Source: Tipula vernalis
Taxonomy: Eukaryota > Arthropoda > Insecta > Diptera > Tipulidae
Length of the DNA stretch: 64,000 bases
Reading direction: 5' to 3'
NCBI GenBank assembly: GCA_958295665.1
Contig: OY282559.1
Coordinates: forward strand, 249,050,764 to 249,114,763
The notes under the pieces were generated by a model. It saw only the letters and a program-made list of their open reading frames with translations, was not told where the DNA came from and did no database searches. Position 1 is the stretch's first letter; the number at the start of each line of letters is the position of its first letter. A program made the translations under genes and the position numbers. This document shows positions 32,644-43,311 of the stretch, one piece after another.

Positions 32644-34019
32644 AGCAAGATAGTACAACTACCAAACTCCGGGTCGTTTTCGACGCTTCTGCAAAAACAA
32701 CTACGGGAGTGTCACTAAATGATTTAATGATGACTGGCCCAAAATTGCAAGAGGACTTAGTTGACATTCTCCTCCGGTGGCGTAGACACAAATTCGTCAT
32801 AACCGCTGATATCGAAAAAATGTACAGACAAATTTTGATTCATAAACGGGATCGAGATTTTCAGCGCATATTATGGCGAAATGATCCAACAAAACCTATG
32901 GCCACCTACAGACTAAACACTGTTACATATGGCACCACCGCTGCCAGCTTCTTAGCCGTAAGAGCGTTATTAAAACTAGCAGAAGATAATAGCAGTATCT
33001 ATCCAACCGCTGCTAAAATTCTATCATCAGATTTGTACGTAGATGATCTTTTAACTGGAGGTGACAGCAAGGCGGAAATAATCTTGGCCGTGAATCAGCT
33101 AAGGACTCTCACGGAGCTAGGTGGAATGACTCTAAGGAAATGGGCTTCGAATTCTGCGGACGTTCTGGATCATATTCCCAGTGAATTGCATCATACAGGC
33201 AACCTATCAATCAAGCTAAATGATTCCGTCAAAACCTTAGGGATAATATATCATCCCCTTGTGGACGTTTTTAAGTACGATGTATCCGAATTGCATCTAT
33301 CCGATTGCAATCCAACAAAGCGTTCATTGTTATCAGATTCCTCAAAATTATTCGACCCCATAGGATGGCTATCACCAATAACCATCACGGCCAAACTGAT
33401 GATGCAAGAAGTTTGGAGAATTGGAATAGATTGGGATGAATCATTACCAGCAACATTAAACACTAGCTGTGTTAAGTACAAAGAGGAGATGTCAATAATG
33501 ACGGAGATTGCAATTCCTCGATGGATTGGTATAACGAGGGAGTCATCAATTGAGCTTCATGGATTTGCAGATGCATCAGAGATGGCATACGCTGCCGTGG
33601 TATATTGCCGAAACATCGACAGTATGGGCAACATTACCACAAACTTATTAATGTCAAAAACACGATTGGCCCCTATCAAAACAAAGCTGCCAATTCCACG
33701 TCTTGAGTTAAACGCAGCATTGCTATTGGCAAAACTGATGAATCATGTTCAGAGTGCTATGGGACTCAATAACGTCAAAACGTATGCCTGGTCCGATTCA
33801 ACAATTACATTGTGTTGGATAAAGGGGGAACCAAACCGGTTCCAAACATTTGTGGCAAATAGAATATCGGCTATAAATAGTATGTTACCAACAACAACAT
33901 GGAATCATGTGAAGTCAAGTGACAACCCGGCGGACATAGCATCCGTGGAACAACTCCACTGGCGCTGGCAAACAACCATTTCTGGTGGAAGGGACCTGAC
34001 TTTCTTCAAAACGAGGTAA
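32624..34019 (+). pseudogene. BEL-2 reverse transcriptase and RNase H
   Basis: The frame is open from 32624. RT motifs: TTKLRVVFDASAKTT, FVITADIEKMYRQILI, TVTYGTTAASFLAVRALL and the catalytic box SSDLYVDDLLTGG (near 33030-33060). RNase H: LHGFADASEMAYAAVVYC, PRLELNAALLLAKL, YAWSDSTITLCWI and SSDNPADIAS. The frame is lost at the last motif (near 33945), where one C seems missing from a short C-run. It then reads 23 unrelated residues to a stop. All RT and RNase H catalytic residues seen are the expected ones. Confidence 0.93.
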
Positions 34020-37000
34020 TATCAGATACACCTACACCAGAAAACCTGGTGGTATTAGAACCAAATGACTTAGAGGAAAAGGTCGTGCAAGCATTCATCG
34101 CAGTAAAAGAAGCCAACCCGTTTGCAGCACTATTCAAGCGCCATTCCAACATCAACAAATTGAAACGGATCATCGCGTACTGTAAACGTTTCATTAATCG
34201 TAATACACTTGCAAACCAATGGAATGAAGTGCCATCAAATCAAGAACTCCAGGACGCGGAAACTACAATCCTCAGAATCATGCAAGAACAAGATTTTCAT
34301 GATGAAGTTCTCTGCCTCAAGTTTGCAAGAAAAATTAACAACAAAAGCAGGCTTGCGTCATTGAACCCAATGGCAGGCGATGACGGCCTGTTACGTGTAA
34401 ATGGGCGTTTACGAAACGCAGATCTTCCAGCCACCAGCCGATATCCGATCATTTTGGACAGCCATAATATTATCACACTACGAATCATTGAAGAAACCCA
34501 CCGTAACACAATGCACGGTGGTACTCAGTTGACTTTAGCACACTTAAGAAACAAATACTGGGCTATAGATGGTAAGCGTGCTGTCCGCAATGTAGTGCGA
34601 AAATGTCTAAAATGTTTCCGCTACAAACAACACATATCGGATCAACTAATGGGCATCTTACCAGCAGCTAGGGTTCAGCCAGGAAGAGCATTCGCAAAAA
34701 CAGGAATCGACTATGCTGGTCCCATCCAATTAAGGACAACTAGAGGAAGAGGTTACAAGTCATATAAAGGATACATAGCTCTATTCATATGCATGGTAAC
34801 AAAAGCTATTCATATCGAGATAGTTAGCTGCTTAACAACAGCAGCATTCATTGCCGCCTACAAACGATTCGTGTCCAGACGAGGCTTATGCACCGATATT
34901 TACTCCGACAACGGAACTTATTTCGTTGGAGCTGATGCTGTATTAAAGAAGAATCATCACACCGCCATAAAATCACTACCAACCGACATCGCCGCTATGA
35001 TAGCTGTTGATGGTACTAACTGGCATTTCATACCACCTCATGCTCCTCACTTCGGAGGCATTTGGGAAGCAGGAATAAAATCAGTAAAATTCCATCTCAA
35101 GAGGGTTGTAGGAGAATCCACATTAACATTTGAAGAACTGTACACGGTAACCAGCCAAATCGAGGCATGTCTCAACTCCAGGCCATTAATAGCACTTTCA
35201 AATGATCCTTCTGATCTAACAGCACTAACACCAGGGCATTTTCTTATCGGTGATTCACTCAAGGCGCCACCATCTGCGAGCATCGAAGCCATTGGGTTAA
35301 ATTCAAGATGGCTCATGATTGAACAAATGGTACAACAATATTGGAAACGCTGGTCATCCGAGTACATTCACCAACTACAACAGCGGTATAAATGGAAAAA
35401 TGTCCAACCCAATCTAAAAGTACACGATCTAGTACTATTAAAAGATGATCAGCTACCTGCCACTCGATGGAAATTGGGACGTGTTCTTGAGGTTCATGCT
35501 GGCAGGGATGACCTAGTTAGAGTCGCAACAATTAAATGCCAGGATGCGACATACAAAAGACCAATTGTCAAATTATGCAAACTTCCGATTGAGAAAGAAC
35601 TTAGTGATGCAGCACCTGCACCATATATTGACAACGGCTCCGCTAGCAGTAACAGCGCAGGTCCTAGACAAGAAAAAGTCAGCAACGCATTACCTAGCAG
35701 TAACAACGCTGCTCCCAGGCAACAACCTCAGCGACGAGCAAAGCTAGGTAGTGCAAACCAAGTAGCTCTTGCAATTTTCTCTTTTTGCTGCCTTCTGGGG
35801 TTAGCACAAGCAGACATCCGGATTACTCCATTCAACAAGTCCACCGGAATACATTTCGAGGAATTAGGCAAGCTCGAAATTGTGGCAATGAGATGGACAT
35901 TAGTAGTTCATTACAACCTGAGCAGCTACTGGGATGAAATTGAGAATTTTAAGCAAGCTCACACCGAGTTAACAACGGTGTGCGCGGAGCTTAATCTAAG
36001 TTGTAACATCATGCTCCAACAACTCCTATGGCAATACAATAATTTGATCGCAGATAATGTGCTATTGTTTGAAAGCAATCAGGATCGGAGACGGGTAAAA
36101 CGCGGTTTCGGAGATACCGTCGGCCTGGTACTAGGGGACATGTTCGGAGTTCTTAGTCAGCGTGAGGCTGAAATATACGAGGCTCAGTTTGAGGCAATTG
36201 GAAACAACGAGAATCATCTATTGGGTCTGATAAAAAATCAAACAAGCGTAATAGATAACACCGTAAAGTTAGTGAGACATAACTCCAACCTTACCATCAC
36301 AGCGATAAACAACTTAATCAAGGAACAACATCGTCTGCGACAGGATATGATGCTGCTACAGGAATATAGAACATATGAAGATAGAGTGCGCTCAGTGTTT
36401 ATAAACTTGCTTGAAATGACTTTAGTGCTTAAGAGCCTTGAGGATACACAGCAAGGCTTACTTGACGTGGTTCATCATGTTCATCAAGACATTCTGCACC
36501 AGCCCATACTTACACCAACTCAGCTAGAAGAAGAGCTGCAAGTGATCCGACAACACGTGCCAACAACCGTTACCCTTCCGGGCCACAATATTCATGACCT
36601 CCGTCATGTGTACCAAAGTATGACCGTCCGCAGCCGAGTAACCCAGAAGTATGTAATAATTGAAATCATAATACCACTTTCGTTTGCATGGGATTCTACG
36701 CTTATAGCTATAATTCCTGTACCAGATATTGCTCATGGAAACACACAGTCACACATTGTCCCTTCAACTGACTATTTGGCCATGGACAATCGGCGCGAAC
36801 ATTTCGCGTTGATGACAAAAGAAGATGTAAACCGATGCCATATGTTCCAACATAAGCAATTTTTGTGTGAAGTGTCATCTATTATTTCCCTGAATGACCC
36901 TAATCAATGTGAGATAGCCATTTTGCAACGGAAGGACGGGTTAGACACAACATGCAACATTAGAACAATAAACGCTACCAACCATTGGATTAAACTTCAT

Positions 37001-37195
37001 GTCCCAAATCAGTGGATATATGTGGTACCAAACGAAACTACTGTTGATGTCATATGTGATTCCAGAATACAGCCTTACATCTTTCGTGGTTCCGGTATAG
37101 TAGAAATCGAAGCCGACTGTGTGTTACGAGACGCCAATATTCAAATTATTGCCATAGGGACCGCTCAGCATAGCATCAAAAAAAACGTTATATGA
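33945..37195 (+). pseudogene. BEL-2 integrase fused in frame to an envelope-like region
   Basis: The integrase has a zinc region (MHGGTQLTLAHLRNKYWA, CLKCFRYK), core motifs AKTGIDYAGPIQL, IYSDNGTYFVGA and FGGIWEAGIKSVKFHLKRV, and the BEL C-terminal domain ending KLCKLPIEKEL (35600). After a low-complexity linker the same frame enters an envelope-like module: a hydrophobic signal-type segment (35761-35811), an ectodomain, then RRRVKR (36086-36103), a furin-type site, followed by a Gly-rich segment like a fusion peptide. Coiled-coil-prone sequence follows. It resembles the F-type envelopes of errantiviruses and baculoviruses. The frame stops at 37195, before the membrane anchor, owing to a shift at an A8 run near 37182. 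Confidence 0.85.
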
Positions 37196-37517
37196 AACAG
37201 CACATTTAATGCATGGTGCCCATAATTTGCACGATTTGGTTACATCGATAAAGAAGAACATGGCTCACAACGATTTAAACTTGTTGACTACACCAGAAAC
37301 AACTGAGCTGGAGAACCAGTTGAATGAGTTGAGGGAGAAGGAAGTACTACCTATCCATCAGAACATTCATCACGTTCACCATTATACGATGATTCACGTG
37401 ATATTTTGGAGTTGCTTAGCTATAGGAATCAGCTGGATTGCATGCAAAATAAGGGGAAGACGGATACCCAACAGACCTCCTTCTCCACTTCCAGGCTCGG
37501 CTGACAGCATTGTATAA
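37196..37517 (+). pseudogene. BEL-2 envelope-like gene, membrane-anchor end
   Basis: This frame carries the C-terminal end of the envelope-like protein. A polar stalk with heptad-like leucines is followed by a hydrophobic stretch (37386-37440, VIFWSCLAIGISWIACKI). A short basic cytoplasmic tail (RGRR, proline-rich) ends in TGTATAA. It is separated from the ectodomain frame by the frame break at the A-run. The stop is only a few bases upstream of the polypurine tract. Anchor and tail layout match a class I fusion protein; function is inference. Confidence 0.8.
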
Positions 37518-37524
37518 ACATTGT

Positions 37525-37538
37525 GAGAGGCGGGAGTA
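37525..37538 (+). promoter_or_regulatory. BEL-2 polypurine tract
   Basis: GAGAGGCGGGAGTA directly abuts the 3' LTR (TGTTG). BEL-1 has the same core. Confidence 0.85.
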
Positions 37539-37877
37539 TGTTGAATCACGGATCAACAGGTTTTAAAATTATGTTATTTCAAAATGCTCAATATGCATTT
37601 TGTATATAAATTATATTTTTTTTGCACTTTTTGATAATGTGAGAAAATTATTATATGTTATGTATATATTCTGTACATACATAACATATAGAATGTAGAA
37701 TGTAGTGTAGAATGTATCACATTTTGTATAAATAGCACGGAATATGGTAAAATAAAGCAGAATTAAAACGAACGTTAAACTAGTTTAATTAAAAGTTCTC
37801 TCGAGTATTCGCTTGGCCCTTTCCTGGTAACCAGGCTAATACTCCCACAAATTCAAAGCAGAGGCTTGAGTTTTTCA
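37539..37877 (+). repeat. BEL-2 3' LTR
   Basis: 339 bp, 84 shorter than the 5' LTR because one of the two CTCAAAATGC repeats and the sequence between them is absent, plus one T. Otherwise about two substitutions from the 5' LTR. It ends GAGTTTTTCA before the TSD ATGTT. Confidence 0.93.
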
Positions 37878-37882
37878 ATGTT

Positions 37883-38468
37883 CACAATAAAAAAAAGGCA
37901 AATAAAAATCTTAAATCTATATAGTTCAATTTATTTTGTAAAAGTAAGAAATTTCGGTAACTCACGTATTAAATGGTTTAAATCGCCTTTTCTCCAAAAT
38001 CGCTTTATACTCGTATTTCTTATACCGCCTTTGATAGATCTTGATCGCTCGAAAGTCGCAGGAAAAGAGAACGATTTTTCAATATTTCGCAGACTCATTC
38101 GCGGAATTTTGGGTTGCTTGTTTTGTAACAAAATACAACCACTAAATTAGGCGCGACTTTAACTAAATTCAAATTATTTAATTAATGCACTTTACTGAAC
38201 CGAGCGCATTCTGTTACGTGACACAAAAGCTAACGCTTTAATCTATTACAAAATAATTATTGTGAAAGACAGAGAATTTACAAACAGGCATCATAAATAC
38301 TACTGTCATTGATTGGTAAACAAAAAAAATATATAATTTTTGCTTACCAATAGAAAATTGGCAATGTTTTTTGCGAAATCACCCTTTAACAAGATAAGTA
38401 TATGATTTTATATAATTTTAATTTGTTATTACTTAATAATTTTTATTTTTATGTTGACATCTTTACGA
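37883..38468 (-). repeat. BEL-1 5' LTR, second fragment
   Basis: It continues the LTR cut at 29299 and parallels 23146-23722. It ends CTTTACGA where the low copy has CTTTACCA. 37878-37882 is the second copy of the BEL-2 TSD, and 38469-38473 is the BEL-1 TSD AACGA. Confidence 0.9.
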
Positions 38469-38473
38469 AACGA

Positions 38474-38955
38474 TTTGAATCGTATAATTATTTAAATGAG
38501 CTTTTCGGGTTTCTTTTTGATAATGAAAAGTTGAAAAGTATGGATACAAATGAGTTTAACAATCATTGTTCAAATTTATCCAAATATTTAAAAAACGATA
38601 TCGAGGAGATGGAGTTCAGAAATGAACTTTCCGTTTTGAGACATGTCCTAGAAGATAACTATTCAGTTTTGGAAAATTTCAAATTTATTTTAGATAGAAA
38701 TTTGGAGGAATTATATCCTAATACGAGTGTATCGTATTCCGAATAATTTTAACGATACCAATTTCCGTTGCTAATTGTGAGCGATCTTTTTCAAAGCTAA
38801 AACTGATTGAAAATTATCTGCGGTCGACGATGTCACAGGAAAGACTCTCTGGATTAGCGATCCTGTCAATTGAAAATGCAACTGCCAGAACTATTGATTT
38901 GAATGTTATTATCGATGAATTTGCCAGCAAAAGGGCAAGAAAAATTATTTTATAA
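38474..38955 (+). pseudogene. hAT transposase, C-terminal part with dimerisation domain
   Basis: It resumes the hAT frame as FESYNYLNELFGFLFDNEKL. A short frame change near 38745 separates YPNTSVSY from the dimerisation core ILTIPISVANCERSFSKLKL and RSTMSQERLSGLAILSIEN, which ends at a TAA (38953-38955). Left of BEL-1 the last residues are SFQER. Omitting BEL-1 and one TSD makes the codons join without a shift. Confidence 0.92.
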
Positions 38956-39091
38956 TTTATTATTCTACTTTACTATCTATTTTTCATTATTTTCTTATTG
39001 AATATAAAGTATCTTAATGTAAAACTAACTAAAATTATTGAGGTTACGCAAATGAATTAAACTGTGATTTTTGTGATAAAATTTATGATTT

Positions 39092-39183
39092 TTATTTAAA
39101 TATTTTGAGAATTTTTTTTTTTTGTTGTAGGGCCCCTCCATTTTTGTTTGCCCCGGGCCTCCAAATGTTACAGCACGGCCCTG
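39092..39183 (+). repeat. hAT right terminal region
   Basis: T-rich stretch, then GGGCCCCTCC, CCCCGGGCCT and the terminus CACGGCCCTG, the inverted counterpart of 20136-20200. Confidence 0.85.
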
Positions 39184-39376
39184 CTTCCCGCATAACTGTT
39201 TGCACATCTTCCATGAGTTGATGCACCAACATTTTTGGCAGCCTGTAATAGTGCTGGAAGGTATTTTCTGGAATATTAAAAGGGTTTTGGGTATCCCTTA
39301 ATCGCATTCTTATTAAACGCAAACGTCTTATTCTTCGCATTTCTACAATATTTTCCAATACACGGAAACGAAACAT
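39184..39376 (-). pseudogene. PIF/Harbinger (HARBI1-like) transposase, N-terminal segment
   Basis: A minus-strand frame from ATG 39376 (MFRFRVLENIVEMRRIRRLR) through DTQNPFNIPENTFQHYYRLP and LVHQLMEDVQTVMRE. This is the N-terminal region of HARBI1-type nucleases. It is cut by the hAT element exactly at the 8-bp duplication (39184-39191) and continues at 20127. Upstream codons are also open, so the start is uncertain. Confidence 0.8.
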
Positions 39377-42300
39377 TGCTAAATTAAAAAAAAAAAATTG
39401 TGTTTTCATTCAATTAAACAAACATTATTCCGCAATTCAGCAAGATAAAGTTTACACGCTTACTATTGAATTTTACAGAATACTCATTCAATGTAGTAAG
39501 ATTAAATTGTGTAAACTTTTATTCGTTTTCGTTTAGTCTACTGCTGGTATTAAGTTTTATATAATTTGTATAAAACACATCGGAAATCCGATCTGTAACA
39601 ATGAATATCCTCTAAAAAGAATATTTTTGTGTCTAAACATTTTAAAATACTCGATATCCGTTAAAGGTTTTGTTATTTGTTTTTTTGTTTCGATTGCTAT
39701 TCTTTTTACAAATTGATTATTCAACACATTAACCTTTCAAACTTCAAACAACAGAATATATTTTTAGATAACAAAGCCTCAAGTCATTATCCAAACAAAG
39801 AAAAAAAAACAGATTTGTTCTCTTGATTCAAACCACAACAAAAACAACAACAGCAACACAAGCAACTTAACTTTTGTGCTTTGGTGTATTCGTTCAACGG
39901 TTTGAAAAACGTTTTCCGAATTTTGGCACATTTATAATATGAAATGGTTAAGGAACCGAGAAAAATTTGTTCACCTTCGGGCTAAATGAAAAAGTAGATC
40001 CAGTCTTTCGTTTTATCACATATTTAACTCGTAAATCAATACTTTTTATGATGTTTACTCGTATGTGCCTGTGTAAGATAATTTCATTTTTGCCTAGCCG
40101 TATAGATACAGTTATTTATATCCGCCGAACATTTTTTCAATTGATTTTGAATGGGACCACAGTTAAATTTATTTCTATCTAATAAATATTGATTTTTGTT
40201 GTTTCTAAGTAATAAATATCGAAAATTAACATCTAAAATATTATTTAGGATGATTTATACAATATTTACTTTTGTTCAACTCAATTATAATAGTGAAACA
40301 TGATCTCTAGTGAAATCGGTCTCTTGATTCACTAGTTGTAGGTTATCCCAGTTCAATTCAACATTGAATGTGAAAAACCTAATAAAAACTTGATGATGAT
40401 TGTGGCAGAAAACTTTTTTCACAACGTGTCAGTTACATTTTTTGAGGGATTAAGTTGGGAAATTACATTTGATTCACAGCCCGAAATACACCATAATAAA
40501 AGCACAGTTGAATAAGACATCTGACTAAACCCCAATGCATACATATGTAAGTAATTTGAACCAAACAATTCATAGTTAATTTATTTACACATATCTATTG
40601 AAATATCATTTTTCAATTTACATATACATTTTATATATCCAAATCTAACTCTCTAAATTGTGTGAATATTTAACTTTTTTTACCCAACATTCCCGAAAAT
40701 AAAAGCTTCTAAATCCGTCTGATACAAAAAAAAAACATTCAAAACTTTTCTTTATCTATCAACATTCTCGTGTTTTATTTATTTTATTTTAAGTTTCCAA
40801 ATACCAAATCAACAATTTTTTTTTTTTTTTGCAAAATATCTGTTTACAGCAATTTTCATTTCACCACACATAACACTCATACATTAAAACCATAGCAGAA
40901 AAATATGGAAATTTATATAAAAAAAATTTTTTATCGACATTTGATATGGGTGTAATATTAAGAATTTAATCGATTGATGGTTATGTAAATGTATAGTTGA
41001 TAGTTATAGAATCCAATACACAAATGTTGTTATCAAATCTGTTAATTTTTGTATATAAAACAGTTTTGGCAAAAAGTCGGAATTATTATCCCTTCCGTTT
41101 TATCGTAAATATTTTATGAATAAATTTTATAGTTAATGGCTGTTGTTCATAAAGCTAAATTTTCTAAAATTTTAACCGTACATAAACAAAATCGATTACA
41201 TATTAATGATTCATATCTATCTGGAATAATCGCACTAAAGGGCGATAGCCCAATATATGGTCCATCCTGATATAATTGATTACTTGTTAACACATACGCA
41301 AAGTAATCAAAACAGCTCAATTAAATAAAATAATTTTGCTTCTTATAACACAAATAAAAAAATAAAAATATCTAAGATTTTGTTCCCAGTGGTGCGACCC
41401 CTCCAAACACTAACAAATCTGTAACATTAATTTTAACCCTTATCACAATTTGGTTACAATCTCCAAAAAATCGAATAAAAATAACCCGAAAAGCTTTTAA
41501 TTTTCCGAAAGAAAATTCATAATAAAAAAATACAGATTTCTTCGTTTTCCATCTGCATATAAAAGTTTTCCTTAGTTGGTTGGTTCGGTTGCTGGTTTTT
41601 TTTATTGCAAAAGGAAATTAAAAGCTTTTTTCTGGAAAATTATCCATATTATATTTTTTATGAGTCAAATCTAGTACTACAACAACAACAACAACAACAA
41701 CAAAAAAAAAATTTACAAAACTTTGGATGGAAAATTTAATTTAATTTAACCGAGATAAATAATTTATTTCGAATTTGAATTTGGTTTATTAATGTTTGCG
41801 CGATTGTTGATTGATTATTCATAAGGAAATGAAAAAAAAAAAAAAATTTATTATTTATTTTTGAATGGCAACATGACGGTTAACTAAAGGAAAATTAGGG
41901 CTAGGACTTCCATATAATTTCATCGAATTCAACGTGAAGAACGAATTCGGTTCGTATATGTGCTTTTAGTATTTCAATTTATTTACATATATCTGCACAG
42001 AGATCCGTTAGAGGCAAAAAAAAGTTGATTCAGTAGCTTTAGTAAGGCTTTCAAGCTTTGAGTTTGTCTATTAGAAATAAGCACTCAGATCGATATTTTT
42101 CAGCACAATTCTAGATAATTAATTTTTCATAATTTTTCTTCTATAGTGTAGAGCGGATTGCAATTTAAATTATTTTTCGCTCTTTGTAAGATTTCTGATC
42201 CCCTCCATAATCGCAAATATCTGTCAGTACGGCAGGAATCAATGAGCAAATATTTTGTTGAATCTATAATCTATTAGTAAAATATTTGTTAATGTTAAAT

Positions 42301-42820
42301 CAATGTGGTCACAATTAAGTATTGATTACAGCCGCTCACCAGGTTCGGGCTATCAATCAAGAAGTCCATGTAGTAGACAAAGAACCGGCATCCAAAGTCG
42401 TTCCATCGGCAATTTAGTTTTGCTACTTTCATCACAAGTTTGGAAGTGCCGCAAGAAAATGCTATTCACTTCTTGCCCTCCCAAATAGACTAAATCCGAA
42501 AGCGGGTGCGGCTAGTAAAGGGGAAATACTTAGTCGTCGCTTCTCGTAGGTATCGGTGCTGGCATTCCTTAATAATGCGTAAGACTTGTTCTTTTCCCGG
42601 CTAATGCTTCAGAAACTTGGGCTTACAAGACAAAACTGGGCAACGACAGTAAGTTCACCAAGTTTTTAACATTGAAAATGTTTTACGGCACCAAACCTAT
42701 AAAAAAGAGTCACGAAAAAGCGTTATGAGAATTGCTAAATCCAGTACTGATCAATATATTTAATAATTTTTATAATTATGTATTTACCGTAATAAAGGGT
42801 AATAAATGGTGGTCTAGGCG
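39377..42820. other. AT-rich non-coding stretch with (CAA)n microsatellite
   Basis: No gene recognised over about 3.4 kb. A CAA repeat lies at about 41681-41703. Long A/T runs are common. Base composition becomes more GC-rich from about 42300, possibly older flanking or 5' UTR sequence of the LOA element. Confidence 0.55.
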
Positions 42821-43311
42821 TCTGGTGAAGGGGAGAACAAAGCTGTGTAGTAATTACCAGCTCCGTAACCTTCAGTAGAGTGAGCTCCAGCAGGCTGTTC
42901 TTTGCAAGTGTACGTGCTACCTCCCCGTGGTGACCACCGGTAACTGTTTGTTCTGTTTACCGAACAATAGGCTAAAGTACGACGCTAAAGGAAGCAATAA
43001 CCTTGACAAAAAAACCCAAATACAAGGTGAGACACGTGCACCGAGGGATGAATGATCATGGGTTAGTTGGTCTCTAGCACGGAACTCCAGATACCTGGCG
43101 ACCTCCGGTTTCAATTAGCCTTACCACAGTAAGAGGCGCTGCTGTGGTGGACCTTCTTTTCTCAAAACAAGATCTATTGTATGTACACAAGTAATATAAA
43201 AAATAATGAGGGCGGTGCTTCTCTAAACGCACCAATCTCGGTAGATGACAAGGACATAGCAGGCTCTGCTACCGAAACAAATTTTCAGATAGCGAGAGCA
43301 ATTGCGCTAGC
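42821..43311 (+). other. Probable 5' UTR of the outer LOA LINE
   Basis: A GC-richer block (CTACCTCCCCGTGGTGACCA near 42920; GCGACCTCCGGTTTC near 43099) leads into ORF1 without stops of note or gene features. AGAACAAA at 42834-42841 recurs just after the poly-A tail (about 49420), a possible but unproven 8-bp target duplication. Confidence 0.5.

Larger units (their letters stand above)
29300..37877 (+). mobile_element. BEL-2: young, env-bearing BEL/Pao (roo-like) retroelement
   Basis: Complete in architecture: 5' LTR, tRNA-Tyr primer site, leader, gag, protease, RT, RNase H, integrase, envelope-like gene, polypurine tract, 3' LTR. ATGTT flanks it at 29295-29299 and 37878-37882. The LTRs are nearly identical, so the insertion is recent relative to its host elements. 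Three single-base-type frame breaks (near 32615, 33945 and 37180) interrupt the long reading frame. The combination of BEL pol with an envelope resembles the Drosophila roo element. Confidence 0.93.
23116..38468 (-). mobile_element. BEL-1: BEL/Pao LTR retrotransposon without env, interrupted by BEL-2
   Basis: The order on the minus strand is 5' LTR, tRNA-Tyr primer site, gag-protease, RT-RNaseH, integrase, polypurine tract, 3' LTR. Only about 30 bases separate the integrase stop from the polypurine tract, so there is no room for an envelope gene. It sits antisense in the hAT transposase gene. Its 5' LTR was later split by BEL-2 (29300-37877). Several stops and frameshifts make it non-autonomous. 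Confidence 0.93.
20136..39183 (+). mobile_element. hAT transposon enlarged by nested BEL elements
   Basis: The left end is CAGGGCCGTACTTAGATACG. The right end on the other strand is CAGGGCCGTGCTG. Both inner regions carry a GGGCCCC-type block. An 8-bp duplication flanks the element, as expected for hAT. The element's own DNA is 20136-23115 and 38474-39183 (about 3.7 kb); the rest is BEL-1 with BEL-2 inside it. The pre-insertion Harbinger frame is restored when the element and one TSD copy are left out, which confirms both boundaries. Confidence 0.93.

Noticed and set aside
41681..41703. CAA repeat as a coding polyQ tract
   Set aside because: No flanking open frame or coding context; plain microsatellite.
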